From Blasia pusilla (lineage: Eukaryota > Marchantiophyta > Marchantiopsida > Blasiales): a stretch of DNA of 64,000 nt. Of the stretch, positions 1 to 11,719 are shown one piece after another (positions within the stretch are counted from its first letter, which is position 1; each line of letters opens with the position of its first letter). A program made the translations under genes and the position numbers. The stretch covers positions 60,698,001-60,762,000 of the forward strand of contig CM114272.1 of assembly GCA_050084515.1 (NCBI GenBank). Direction: 5' to 3'. The notes beneath the pieces were generated by a model, which was not told where the DNA came from, ran no database searches, and was given only the letters and a program-made list of their open reading frames with translations.

Positions 1-311
1 GATGCCCCTTCCTCTTATGAGAGCTTCCGATTGCACATCGTCTGCTGTCGCTTTTGCACTCCACCTTCATTGAGATGGGAGACTGTGGGAATTCTTCCAG
101 CGAGGGCGCCCGTAATTAGCCGGCCACACCGCATCTCTGTTCCGCTGGGGTTCGTGGTATCGGTAGCTCAATTGCTGAACCCTGCAGGAACTGAGTGGAA
201 AGCCGGGGTTTTCATAGTGTGGTGTCGATTAGGTTCGGAATTTGGGTTAGCCGAGTGCTCCTCGCGCAATTTGTCTGGCGCTCTTCAGTTAGTCTGGGTT
301 CTACTTCGAAG

Positions 312-1145
312 ATGGACGGTCGCGCTGGTTTAGATTTAGGTGGCAAGTTTCTCTCCAGCAGCTGGCGCAGCGGCTCACCTTTGTGAGGGTTCTTTCAGGT
401 TTCAGAAGGTGAAGGCAAAGCAGAACGCCGCGCAACGGAGGCAGATGCTGAGAGTAACGAGCACCCTCCATGGCTTGGTGAAGGACTGCCAGGAGCTGCG
501 GAAACGCTTGAAGCTAGAGCGAGAGAAGTTTGCGGCAGCCCAACGAGAGCTCAACGATCTGAACCGCATCAGGTACTCCCTATTCTGCATGATGTGCACC
601 ATGCGACAGCCTCTCAAATGCGGTATTGCAGAACTCTCTTGGTGCGCCACAATTCGTCATCTCCTCTCTCGTATCAAACCCCTTGAAACGTGGTATACCA
701 AGATCCTCTTGATGTCACAATTCTTCAGCTGCTGCTCCCTCGTGTCGAACCCCTTCAGAGGGTAGACAGACCTCAGGATCGGAAGGACATGCTCTTCTGT
801 ACGAAGTTCTTCTTGATACGCTAGTCTTCTTTCGCACTGGTGAGTGATGGTTGTCTTTCTGCGGGACAAATCTGTTCTCTGAATAGATCAACAGCGATGA
901 TGCAAATCTGGGAAGCGCACGCAAACAACACACCTAATGACAGAGTGACGGAGCAGTGGCCTGTAAACATCCCAGCTCGAATGAATGCGCTTGACATGGA
1001 GCTCCGAGTGTGCGCAAAGAGCATTCATTGCATTGAGAACACACTGGTGATTCCTTGCCCTTTCACTTGTCAGTTTGTGTACCCATTTAGGGTGAATGGA
1101 GTTGCTATTTTGCTATGTTGGGGTTATTATTTGCTGGGTCACTAG
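312..1145 (+). CDS. Small spliced gene, coiled-coil protein of unknown function
   Basis: Two exons join cleanly. Exon A (about 399-572) ends CGCATCAG before GTACTC. Exon B starts at 887 after an AATAG acceptor, and the split codon (AG+A, Arg) keeps one reading frame across the junction. Exon A encodes a charged heptad-like helix (KDCQELRKRLKLEREKFAAA) typical of a coiled coil. Exon B encodes a region around QIWEAHANNTPNDRVTEQWP and could stop at 1143-1145, or splice at 1047 (CACTG before GTGATT). An ATG at 312 could supply a short first exon ending at 346, but that needs an intron of only 52 nt, so the start is uncertain. The predicted protein is about 110-150 residues. I do not recognise the family. 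The whole model is inference from open frames and splice signals. Confidence 0.4.
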
Positions 1146-1192
1146 TGATGCATCATCTTCACATCACTCCAAGCAAAGTTGATTCGAGTTTC

Positions 1193-1260
1193 GTCATGTT
1201 GGAGCCTTTGTAATAGTTAGAAGATGGTCATGTTGGAGCCTTTGTAATGGTTAGAAGATG
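1193..1260. repeat. 34-bp tandem dimer
   Basis: Two adjacent copies of a unit beginning CATGTTGGAGCCTTTG (starts 1195 and 1229) differ at about two positions. It abuts the next minisatellite. Confidence 0.85.
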
Positions 1261-1585
1261 TTCATGTGTGGCCAGTTGTGGTTGTGGAGTAGCTCTGACT
1301 CGACTATAGCATTTTCTTTCCTAGATGTTCATGTGTGGCCAGTTGTGGTTGTGGAGTAGCTTTGACTAGACTATAGCATTTTCCTTCCTAGATGTTCATG
1401 TGTGGCCAGTTGTGGTTGTGGAGTAGCTTTGACTCACTATAGCATTTTCCTTCTAGATTCCTAGCCAGTTGTGGTTGTGGAGTAGCTTTGACTCGACTAT
1501 AGCATTTTCTTTCTAGATGTTCATGTGGCCAGTTGTGGTTGTGGAGTAGCTTTGACTCATTTTCTTTCTAGATGTTCAAACAGTT
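1257..1585. repeat. Minisatellite, unit about 66 bp, five to six copies
   Basis: Units beginning GATGTTCATGTGTGGCC recur at 1257, 1324 and 1391. Progressively deleted versions follow near 1459, 1516 and 1571. The shared core is CCAGTTGTGGTTGTGGAGTA. Short open frames across it follow from the repeat and are not evidence of a gene. Confidence 0.9.
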
Positions 1586-3690
1586 GTGGTTGTCAAATAC
1601 CTTTGACTCAACTATCTATAGGCAAACACCTCTCAAATACCTTCCCAACATTTCCACTCTTCGGTTCTTTTTTGTCAAGATCATCTTTGCTACTGTGGAG
1701 TCTCGTCTTTACTCATCGGATGGATTCTCCCATCTTCTCTTATCCAAGGTTGCTTTTACCCTACTTTACTGTATGACCTTATATTACATATCATGTCTCC
1801 CCTCATATTCTTTAGATTTCATTGAAAGTAACGCCTCTCCAACAATTGGAATAATGTCTTTCGTCTCCCTTGGTTGTGACAGAAATCAAATAGATCCATG
1901 ATTAAGGGTAACCAAAATGCACTTCGTGTATTGTCATACAATCCAACTCGACACACCCAAGAAAGTGAGGAAGTTTGAAATGGGACCATGAATTCCAAGC
2001 AGGAAGTTATATATCAACTTCTATTGTTTGCTTCAAATGGATCCAATTGTCACATTTTTGTAGCAGAACGGAAGGAAAGGGCACGGCTTATGTAGAGAGG
2101 TTGGATGTCGGGCTCCAAAAGTGATCTTATGTTTTGGATTCGCTTGAAATTATTGTGAAGAATTTATCTTTGTTTGATAATTTTTTTTCAGTCCGAGGAA
2201 CGGGATTTGACATTTGGAAAAAGTTATCTTTGACCTACTATCATAAGTTAGGGTTAAAAAGATGTTATGTATGCACAGGTCCTCAAGAAGAAAGAGCGGT
2301 ACATCCAAGGAGAAAGAATTTTGGAGTTCAATGTCGAGTCGTCTTTCATGAGATGTGAAGTTATGATTATCTTGCCTTGTGTGGAAGTCTCACAACGACA
2401 ATGTATTTGAGTTGATAATGAGAGTTATAAATTACCTCGAGTGACTATGGTTACTGATTTGTGATTTGTTCTAAAGAGAGAATCGAGAAAGATTGAGTCT
2501 CCTACTCTCATATATCAAAGATGCTCACAATGCCGAGACAACCAAACACTCCAACCACCCAACAGCCAAAAACTCCTTACAAGGGCAAGATAAGGACAAG
2601 TTTGGATAACTTGGAACACAATGTCTGTTTACCTTGGTTACTACAAGTCTAAACAAATCAATGGTAAAATCAAATCCGTAGTCATAAGTTGGTTGTAATC
2701 CTCGATCTTAATGACACTCAATCCTCCTTAATAGTGTAGTATGGTCAAGAGCAATGCGATGTGGTTATGGTAGTATTATACAAGTACATATTTAGTGGTA
2801 TGGCTCTTGACAATGTATTGTAGCAATATGAGGCATATGTTATCAACAAATGCTTTGTGCTCTTCGAAGTTGGTATGGCTCTATGGTTGAGATGATGTGA
2901 TGCAGCCTCAAGTGGCATATTGTATAGTGATTATGAGTGTCATGGCATGGTACTTTATCAACATTGGGCAACTATCAATCTTAATGCATCACCGAGTTAA
3001 AACTGGAATTCCAATCTGCTAATAGCATGGATGTTTGCTAATCCTATAGCCCCAAATCCGACGAAAACATAGTATCACTTGCGCATCACCCAACTCCTCA
3101 ACATGTCAATCTCGACCTACTCGGCTTGACCTCCCGTCTCCGCCAAAGCGTCGGGAAAAAACTCCCTATTTCACGACAAAAGACATGACAAATTTCACCC
3201 GCAAAAATATTCATCATCTCGAAAACCATCCTTTGATGGTCCAACAAAAGCCATACCATCACAATTGAATGAAAAACATCCCTACGAGAAAAGAAACCCA
3301 CCCATGCTAAATACCAAGAAAACAAATTAATTGCAATCCCTACATGTTCTCACTATTTTTTTCCTTGGCCATCTAGAGTATCCAATTATCTCTACACGTA
3401 TGTACTAGTAAGATGCGTGTGTGGTCCACGGTAAATAAAAAAGTGTTTGAAAAATTTTTGCTAGCGTATAGTCGACGAAAGGGAAGGGATTAATGATGTT
3501 GCACACAAATTCAAATTTTTTTCTTGGTGACCGTAAAAAAAAAAATCTATTCTTGTTTGAAATATACCATATGTCAAACAAATAAGTGTTTGCAAACCAA
3601 CAAGGCACTCTCCCATAATAAAATAGATTAATTACTTTCTTCTATTCTTAAAAAGAAAGGGCCAGACCGGCTACTTAATCAAAAGAGTTT
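1586..3690. other. AT-rich intergenic DNA, no gene seen
   Basis: Only short open frames occur on both strands, without splice signals or recognisable domains. Probably decayed repeat DNA. Confidence 0.6.
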
Positions 3691-4600
3691 CTAACCTTAT
3701 TCCCCTCCTGCCGTTTTCATGACTTTCTTCACAACCTCCACAAACATATCCCCTATTTTAATGACCCGTGTCACAAGTCGGACGGACCCCCTCCGTAGGA
3801 AGCCCACGTAACCCAATCCGGCTCGGCCCCACCATGTGAAGGTCCCCGGGCCCACATCGCATCTATCGGGGGGGACTTCCGTAGGCCCCACTCCGCCCCC
3901 GGGGCTACCTACTCTACTGTAGGCGGGTAGCCCCGGGGGTACGATGGGTGCCTGTCCGTCCAATGGGATGCCCACCCGCGTCCTCGGCGACGGATTGCGC
4001 CAGCAATTGCAGGGACCCGCAATGGCGCTCTAACTGCTGTGGATTCAGGAAGGAAGCAGCTGCTGAGGGGCGGAGAGAGAGAAGGGAGAGGAGAGGAAGA
4101 TGGGGATGGGGAGTGGGAGTGGGAAGAGGAGGAGAGGGAGGAGCAGATGAGGACGGAAGGAGAGGAGAGGAAGAGAGGCGGACGAAATGGGCGTCGGGAG
4201 AAACGATCGGAGGCGGAGGCGGAGTTGGAATCGCTGTGAATGAGGGATTTGGGAATTGGAGAGGGAGTGCTGCGGTTTTCTCTGGTGGCGAGATTGGGTG
4301 GTGGAGGTGCGTAGCGGGGTGAGGATTCCGGATTGGATTGGATTGGATTGGAGAGGAGAGGCGTTGCAGTGGGCGCCATTGGGGTGCGGGAGGTGCGGCG
4401 GTGTGGTGGCAGACGGAAGGGAGGCAATTCGCGAGAGGAGAATTTGCGGGGATGGTGGTTTGCAAGATGGCATCCGTTGTTGTGCGCGCGTTGCCCTTCT
4501 CTCCGCTGTCGAACAACAGGAGTGCTACCGTCGCCGGACTGTACCATGGACCCTCCGCATGTCGCCTCGCAGCTGGAGGTGAAGTATGAAGCCCGTGCCT
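3690..4600. other. GC-rich block with hairpin and purine tract, no supported gene
   Basis: Composition jumps from AT-rich to GC-rich near 3690. A perfect hairpin has arms GGGGCTACC (3901-3909) and GGTAGCCCC (about 3926-3934). A GA-dominated purine tract runs about 4070-4200, and (GGATT) pentamers lie at 4329-4350. Long open frames on the - strand (to 322 codons) come from this low-complexity composition: they are Ser/Pro-rich in several frames at once and lack family features. Confidence 0.6.
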
Positions 4601-4606
4601 TCGTGA

Positions 4607-4687
4607 ATTTTGGACTACCACCCCTCGCACAGGAGCTGCCCGTCGTTATCTTGCGACCATAGCCCTGGTTTGACGAAGCTACAACCC

Positions 4688-4725
<38 letters not shown>

Positions 4726-5118
4726 TGCCTGTGGTAACCTTGCGACATTGTGGTATAGAGACTTCGATTTCGTCTTTCTCCACGGCTGCTGGAGAGAGAA
4801 TTGAATTGAATTGAAGCTTTAAGTCCAGTGGAAGCCCATAGGCTTGTGGGCACTTTCACATGTTTGTCGAATGGCATAGCATCCTACATGCACATTCGTA
4901 TCCAGATTTTCAAGCCTTTTTTGGCTTGAGATTCCCCGCAAAGGAGATTCGTTTTTCAGCGACGGCCTGAATTCTTTCCAAACTCTATGCCAGGACCATA
5001 ATCATGTCACACCCACGAATCTCTCGAGTTCGGTTGCATTGAATCTCTTGAGTCGCTGAGCATGCAACCCGCAACCTCTTGCGTGAGACCATCTTGAACC
5101 ACTTGGCCATCTACGGCC
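4607..5118 (-). repeat. tRNA-derived SINE candidate 1, with GA tract inside
   Basis: Read on the - strand, the head starts GCCGTAGAT (complement of 5109-5117). A Pol III A-box-like TGGCCAAGTGG (5099-5109) follows, then a weak B-box-like stretch (5058-5076) about 25-45 nt later. The body runs to about 4840. Toward its 3' end are degenerate copies of a tail (complements of about 4725-4770 and 4620-4665) also found at the 3' end of the neighbouring LINE. A (GA)n run at 4691-4722 lies between them. The box assignment is inference from consensus; boundaries are approximate. Confidence 0.5.
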
Positions 5119-5257
5119 TGAGAGAGAGAATGAAGAGATTTTTCGTCCACAGGATCCCGGAGGACCACAGGGCTTCAATTTACACAATTCGCAGCAACAG
5201 AGCAGGCCAAAACGAGTAGGACAGTAGGCCAGTGAAGTCCTACGAGCGAGAGACTGT

Positions 5258-5650
5258 ACTCATTGAGTAGTGCCTGTCGTAGCCTTGCGACCATAGACGC
5301 CCCATAGGCCTTGGACGATGCTTGAGACTGGGATGGGTGTAAAGAGAGGAAGAAGTGAGAATGGGTTTAGAGAGAGGAAGAAATGAGAGGAGGGATACGA
5401 GAGAGGGAGAGATAAGTGAAGCCTATGGGACCACACATGTGATATTGACATGTTCACATCCAAATATTTCTGTTTGTTTGTGAAGGCCTGGAATATTTTA
5501 CAACCGTTTGACCCGGGAGAATAGTCAAATCACACACATATGTAAGGCACACATCTCAAACATAGATCATCCATACCATGGAGTAGAATCCGAGACCTCT
5601 TTGAGAGGATCTTATGTCAGTACAGCTAACCTCTCGGTTAATCTACGGCT
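5258..5650 (-). repeat. tRNA-derived SINE candidate 2
   Basis: The same head GCCGTAGAT is the complement of 5641-5649. The A-box-like TTAACCGAGAGGTTAG is read from 5641 downward, and the B-box-like GGTCTCGGATTCTACTCC from 5597 to 5580. The body ends near 5410 with AAGCCTATGGG-type sequence, as in candidate 1. The 3' part (5260-5345) closely matches the LINE tail in this window: CCATCCCAGTCTCAAGCA, then a CTATGGTCGCAAGGCTACGA-type segment. Confidence 0.6.
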
Positions 5651-5679
5651 TGATTTGATGAGAGAGAGTGTGCTAATCA

Positions 5680-5770
5680 AGTAGTGCCTGTCGTAGCTCT
5701 GGTTGGAGGGTACCAGAGACTCTACCCATTAAGTAGTGCCTGTTGTTGGAGGGTGCCAGAGACTGTACTC
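5680..5770 (-). repeat. Two truncated LINE/SINE 3' tails
   Basis: The tail motif (AGTAGTGCCTGTCGTAG on the + strand) recurs at about 5683 and 5733, each followed by short variants of GGTTGGAGGGT and CAGAGACT. This looks like serial 5'-truncated insertions or slippage at one site. Confidence 0.6.
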
Positions 5771-6912
5771 ATTAAGTAGTGCCTGTCGTAGCCTTGCGAC
5801 CATAGACCCCGCGCCCTGGTTGGACGGTGCTTGAGACTGGGATGGGTGTAGAGAGAGAAGCAAGTGAAGAAGGTACCATATGAGAGGAGGGAGACACTCT
5901 CATATAGTGTGAGTGCTGACCAAACAACGTGTTTGTGCGGAGCTTCCAAGTGTCAACCAAGAAGCTCTTCACCACACCATCTACTTTACCTGATTGGGAT
6001 CCCCAATAGACATTACTTACCAGTGCAGCAGCTTTGGGCAATGAATCAAGGCTACTGAATGTGTTGAACAATTCTGGTGCTACCAGCTTAGCAATATCAG
6101 CATATGCTCTTGCTCTGTGTGTTGTGAATTTTGCGCAGGAGACCAAGTAATGACTAGAGGTTTCGTCCCCATCGTCACACAAGGCGCAAGAGTTTAGTTG
6201 TGTTCCCATCCTGCTTTTCTTATTTCAAGGGGATTGCCCCCGTCCTGAACTTGAACTTGAGCCGGGTTCCCAAGCAAGGGGTTCCCCGCAAATAGTTCTT
6301 CAGTTCTGCCCTCTCCGGATATACCGTCAAAAGAGAGAGGTCAGACATTTTCATGGCTTCCTCCGTGCTGTTCTGCTGTGAGCGTTTGCCCACTGCTTTG
6401 GTTATGGTATCCACGAATGCTTTCTCATCTTGCTCCCACAGTTCAGGCCCTGCTGGGAGCTTGGATGCTTGCACAATCTCTTGAACCTTTTTCGTCCAAG
6501 ATTTGGCCTGTTTTACGGGTCTTCTTTGGGTCCAGGTTTTCCCAATCACCTCTTTAGGATAGCGATGGGAGTCCATTGTCTCCAGCTGCCTCTGCCATTT
6601 CAACTTGGCGATGTCACGTCTATCCTCCAAGGGTTCCACACCTAGTTCTGATCTCACACCAACGCGGGCTGTTCGTGATGAAGTTGACATCATACCCCGA
6701 AACGCCTTCAGCTGCACAGCTTCAAGCCTATCCCTTTGTTTGGTGTTGGCATCCCACACTGCTGCCCAGTATTCCAGCGAGGGACGAATGGTATGCAAAA
6801 TGACACAGCGCTTTACTTCTGATGTGATGTCCCGGCACTGTAGAAATCTGGACAGACCGTTCACCTTCTTGTGGCCTTTCTCAGTAGTCTTCTTAATGTG
6901 TGCATCCCACAT
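5770..6912 (-). pseudogene. LINE (non-LTR retrotransposon) fragment, C-terminal part of ORF2
   Basis: On the - strand a frame from 6912 to 6220 encodes the region after the reverse transcriptase palm. It shows the arrangement usual in plant LINEs: WDAHIKKTTEKGHKKVNGLS, then CVILHTIRPSLEYWAAVWD, then LGVEPLEDRRDIAKLKWQRQ. It stops at 6220-6222. After a frame change it continues from 6209 with a zinc-knuckle-like CALCDDGDETSSHYLVSC typical of LINE C-termini. The RT catalytic core is absent, so this is a 5'-truncated, frameshifted copy. Its 3' end carries the tail shared with the two SINE candidates. The LINE assignment is firm; the subfamily is not determined. Confidence 0.85.
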
Positions 6913-7009
6913 GAGAGAGAGAGAGAGAGAGAGACTACTCATTAAGTAGTGTCTGTCGTAGCCTTGCGACCATAGACCCCGCGCCCTGGTTGGACGGTGC
7001 TTGGCGCCC

Positions 7010-7055
<46 letters not shown>

Positions 7056-7060
7056 CTGCT
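6913..7060 (-). repeat. LINE tail copy between two GA microsatellites
   Basis: GA runs at about 6913-6933 and 7014-7050 bracket a 70-bp copy (6937-7010) of the LINE/SINE 3' tail. It is nearly identical to 5768-5836. A tail-only insertion in or beside a GA/CT run is the likely origin. Confidence 0.75.
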
Positions 7061-7593
7061 TGTTATGTATTCCTGTCATAGACTGCGATCAGAAACCCGG
7101 CACCTCTGCTTGATGATTCTAGTACACAATGAATGAAGTGGTTTGTTTGTTTCTGCGGGAAGTATATAGGCCCAGGGACTTTCATTCGCCAATTGTGCAA
7201 CAAGAGAAAGGAGAAACTTTTCTCGTTAAGCAGTGCCTCTTGCAGCCAGGCGTCTACAAATCTTGCATTAGGCTTTCCTCCATCCCTCATGGCAGCCGTA
7301 ATGGTTCATACTATGAGCATCAAGCAATTTCGGCCGTAGGAGAGAGAGATAGTTGAAGACCAATCGCAGCTTTAGTTCAGGGTTTATCTGTGGATCGATT
7401 CTCGACTGAAATTTGGCATTTTCTCTATCAAAGTGAGATCCCTGGCAGCTCACAAACCTGTGAGTGGAAAAGGGTAGTGTAGTGCCAGACTTGACCCGGT
7501 CCTGTCTCTCCATGAGTAGCGATTTCCATAATGTGTCCCTTAAATTCTCAAATTCTTGCATGAATTTCAGGAGCTGCAACCGGTGCCACAAAG

Positions 7594-9376
7594 ATGCCTC
7601 GTTTCAGGAATCCGAGCTTCGTGACAGGAGAAGGCATCGATCTTCTCAAAATGAACATTTCTCGTTCCTGGTTTCACCGGGCTGTCACTCGTAAAGCAGC
7701 AGCTGTTCGGTGCTCGATGGCCGGAACAGCTGTTCCTGATGAACTACCTAGTGGTGTCCACGACTACATACCGAATTTCAAAGGTGGGTGTTTGGACTCT
7801 TTTCTGGTCTTGCTTTTCCTTCTTGTGAATTCGTGCCCCTGTCCTGTGACAATTATGGGTGTCGGACCTTTCTGCCTAAGGTAGGAAAGACTAACTGATT
7901 TGGCAAGGTGTTTGTTGGGAATTGTTTCAACTGTGATGTCCAGATAAGAGCTTCCCTCTGAAAATTCGGGCAATTTGTTTCTACCTGTGGACTTTTGCCG
8001 TAGCAATCCCCCTCTTTGTAGTGATGGCCGTTCTGCAGCCATTTGTACTACTTCTTGACAAACACAGACGAAGGGCGCAACATGTGGTGAACAGGATATG
8101 GGCAACATTGACAACGAGTGTTTTTTACAAGACTGAGATCGAGGGACTCGAAAATCTGCCTGCTGAAAATGAGGCTGCTGTTTATGTTGCCAACCACCAA
8201 AGCTTCCTGGATATTTACACACTCTTCCTACTTGGACGACCATTCAAGTTCATTAGCAAGACAAGCAACTTCTTGATTCCCATCATCGGCTGGTCGATGT
8301 ATCTCACAGGCCATGTGCCTCTCAAACGCCTTGACAAACGTAGCCAATTGGTAAGTCCCAAGCTTTTGTTTCCCAATCAGATTCCAGAGTAGTGAGAGGG
8401 TATAAGAGAAATCAGTCATCTAGAGGTAGTTGGATAAAGCTGGGGTTTGAATCCATGGATGAAAATGCACTCTCATCAAATTGTGATTTAGTTACTTCAG
8501 AGCAACAAGCCAAAAGTGGCAGACTTAACAAGCCCAGTTGTAAACCGTCAGAGTCCATTGTCAGCTGAAGGATATTTATGAAATTTGGCACTTTCTTTAA
8601 CCGCCACCACTGTTGTATGGATTTGGCAAATCAGTGCTGTGATGTGTGAGATTATGTATCTGTCTCTCGTTGATTGGGACTATTTCTCGTCTAATGTATG
8701 TCTGTTATGCAGGAGTGTTTGAAAACATGTCTTGATCTAGTGAAGCATGGTGTCCCGGTGCTCTTCTTCCCAGAAGGGACAAGAAGTTCTGATGGGAAGA
8801 TGGCTGCATTCAAGGTATATGCCTTGTCCTGAATTTTCAGTATGTTTAGCATCTTCTTGGTTGCAGGGCTGTCAAAGTGGAGCTCTGTGCTCACTTTGTT
8901 TCTTCAGTTGCACATGCTCGACATTCTTCCATTCTTGCCAGTATACAATGACGAGTCACTCGTCACACTCTGCAGTAATTGTGCAACAAGCTTTTTGGAT
9001 TCTTGAAGCTGATCTTCCTTTGTGTGTGTTGTGAAATCATGCCCTGTGGTTCTGGACCAGGATTTAGAGTTGCTATAGTTTGGAGCTTTGAGAACCAAGC
9101 AGTGGATAGATATTGAGAAACTGTGTGTGCATGCTATGGTTTCAGAAAGGGGCATTCACAATTGCAACCAGAGGACAAGTACCAGTGGTTCCGATCAGCT
9201 TAATTGGGACAGGGAAGCTGATGCCAAATGGATTGGAGGACACACTAAGGCCAGGGAGGGTGAAAATTATCGTTCATCCACAATTGCGAGGAAATGATGC
9301 AGTTGAGCTCTGTACTCAAGCGAGAAGTGTAATTGCAGAAACCTTACTAAAGCATGGAATGCCAGTTGTACAATGA
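7594..9376 (+). CDS. LPAT1: 1-acyl-sn-glycerol-3-phosphate acyltransferase (plastid LPAT1 type)
   Basis: The enzyme transfers an acyl group to lysophosphatidic acid to make phosphatidic acid, the precursor of plastid glycerolipids. Exons are 7594-7783, 7944-8350, 8713-8814 and 9146-9376; phases match and every intron is GT-AG. Together they encode 309 residues. Residues 1-63 are basic and Ser-rich, as in a plastid transit region. A hydrophobic segment covers about 73-101. Acyltransferase motif NHQSFLD is at 147-153 (catalytic His148 and Asp153), FISKTSNFLIPIIGWSMYLT follows, FFPEGTRSS has EGTR at 220-223, and the later motif VPVVPISLIGTG starts at 245. Plant plastid homologues are somewhat longer, so an upstream exon is possible: an acceptor-like AATTTCAG ends at 7570 and the frame stays open from there to the ATG. 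The start at 7594 is the first ATG in that exon. Confidence 0.92.
8425..8462 (+). repeat. Possible SINE head remnant in LPAT intron 2
   Basis: GGGGTTTGAATCCATGGATG resembles a Pol III B box and shares TCCATGG with the end of the SINE head at 5577-5597. No convincing A box precedes it. Confidence 0.2.
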
Positions 9377-11410
9377 GGTTTGGAGACAATGAAGGAAAGA
9401 CACCAATGTGGCAGGTTTGATTCCACTCTCTGATTGAGTCTCGACAGTGACTTGAAAGGACCCATGCAGATGAAAGGGCTCAAAAGTGCAGTTTTTCTTG
9501 AATAGCTGAAAAGTGTTCAGCTCCCTGCAGTGGGCATCCATGAACAGAAGGATTCAACCAAGCGGAATAAAGGGACGGGTGGTCACAAAGGGAGCTGTCA
9601 GAAATTAGTTTCATTGAAGGTGGCGGTGGTGGTTGTCACATTAGCTGAACCAGGTATCATATCCAGGGTTTAGTAGATGGATGTCTCTCTGCAATGTTCC
9701 ATGGATGGGAAAATTGACGGACACTCCACAAAATGCCCACTTTCAGCTGGTTACATCTTACATCTCTTTCAAAAGACCTGCAGAGAGCTGCAATTGTGAA
9801 ATTTTTGGGCACCCTGGCAAAACATCAGTTCTATATGGTTGAAACGATTGCTAGGGTTCGTCACCATCAGCCCCTCCCTTAGCCTTAGCCTTAGCCTCTG
9901 CCTCTGCCTCTGCCTCATGGATTTTCTCAGTGATGTAGACTCCATTTCCTTGACAATGATGTCCGGCCCGTGCAGAATTTCTTTGAGCAAGCCCTCTTAA
10001 AAAAGACTCGAGCCATTGTGGGGTTTTTCGCTGCTTGCCCCACACACTGCCTTTCAACACAGTTTAACAGATTCGAAGGGTGGAACTAGATGAGAACATA
10101 ACACCAAAGAGCTCAAACGAGTCCCATGATTTTGCTTTTCATGACATTGGTTGGCTATGTAGTGTATGCAGCAGTTCCATGCTCGAGGTTTTCATTAGTT
10201 TCAATTATCAGTCATTGTAAGCGGAGGACATGGATGTAATTTATTTGCCATCCCACACAGATAGTCAGGGATTGCGTAATGAGTGCTGTGTAATTCCATG
10301 TATTACAGTTATGATTTCCTGCCCAGTGTAGCACTGCATGTTTACCATCCTCTACAGCCATCATTTCCACGGGTGACATGTCTCCAAATGAAGAAGCTGG
10401 ATGGAGCACTCGATTGCAAGGAGAACATGCTCGCCATCCACCTTGCCAGAGTCTAGAGTTGGATTTTGAGTCTCCCCATGTATTACTTACTCTCTGTCTC
10501 TGGATCCATCATATACAATTTAGAAGTCTGGCAATCTTCACCTTCCAGAGTTGGATTCCATTGTACCCTCTCTCTGGATGTAGCACTCGATAGCAGAGGG
10601 AATTGCGAGTACAGTATGCGCATCGCAGATCCAAATTGCAAGAACGGAAAAGAAAGCATCTATGCAGAGCATCTCAAAACCTTCGAAAGAAGGGAATGGA
10701 CTACGAAAAGCCCTACGAATGTTGACATGTGAATGGCAAGTACACTATGCGTACAGAGGACAAGAAAGGACTACCAAGACTGACCATGAAAGGCGAGCAG
10801 ACTCTGCATGCAGCAGCGGCAGCTTTTCTTTGATCGATTATTGCAGGGAAAAAAGAGTCGATGACTGCCGACACACACCTGCTAGGAGGATTCCGAGTAC
10901 TGCAACTATCTGTCGGAGCTGATTGTCGCAATCAATCCACATTCAAGCTGACGACGAAGCCAGTGAGCCGATTTACGCTACAATGAACGCAGCAGACCTA
11001 CTTTTCACACTTCGTGCCTCAAGGACCGCTCTCACTTGCCATATGTTCCAGTGCGCCCCTTGCGAAAGAGAGAGACGGACGACGACATTTTGGTATCGCT
11101 AATCTCTGTGTGGATGATTACATGCTGACGCGTTTGAAGCCTGTACAAATGCACGACTCGCCTTCATCATCCGTCACTTTTCATGCACTTTTGAGATACT
11201 TTTGCATGTACGAGCTGATTCTTTCTCACTCGGAGTTTGATGTTGTGGTTGGGCACTTGATGTGATAGTCTGTTGGTCCTCTTCTTCTATGCCAATTCGG
11301 GTGCTGAAGCTGTTTTCTTTGTTCCAGTCTCTCAGCCTTTCCTTTCATCTCCTACAAACTAGCGGCATAATAATCTACGACGCTAGTTTTTTTGGCAACT
11401 TTCGTCGCCA
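9377..11410. other. LPAT 3' region and intergenic DNA
   Basis: The first few hundred bases are the likely 3' untranslated region; no single polyadenylation signal stands out. A short hexamer array (GCCTTA/GCCTCT) lies at 9881-9916. Open frames at 9769-10060 (- strand) and 10378-10922 (+ strand) show no recognisable domain and no consistent splicing. Confidence 0.5.
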
Positions 11411-11416
11411 TCGCTC

Positions 11417-11719
11417 AAGCAAATGGGCTTTTGAGGCGGGTTCAGGTCATGGGACACTTCATTGTTAGAGGTTGTATGCAAATGGACTTTTGAGGCGGGC
11501 TCAAGTCATGGGACATTGTTAGAGGTTGTCTTAATGGTGATCATGCTTTTTTATTGTGATGTAGATATAGCTTCTTGATGTTGCTAGTCATTGTTAGAGG
11601 TTGTATGCAAATGGACTTTTGAGGCGGGCTCAGGTCATGGGACATTGTTAGAGGTTGTCTTAATGGTGATCATGCTTTTTTATTGTGATGTAGATATAGC
11701 TTCTTGATGTTGCTAGTCC
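11417..11719. repeat. Tandem duplication, unit about 129 bp
   Basis: The segment starting ATTGTTAGAGGTTGTATGCA at 11461 repeats at 11590 with very few differences. A partial earlier copy of its AATGGGCTTTTGAGGCGGG part precedes it at 11420. Near-identity implies a recent duplication. Confidence 0.9.

Noticed and set aside
3909-4877. 322-codon open frame on the - strand
   Set aside because: It reads through CT-rich low-complexity DNA and a (CT)n run (SLSLSLSL), with equally long frames in two other phases. No domain and no proper context.
5058-5118. A functional tRNA gene
   Set aside because: The A box is good but the B box is degenerate and no cloverleaf with a paired acceptor stem could be drawn. 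It continues into a SINE-like body.
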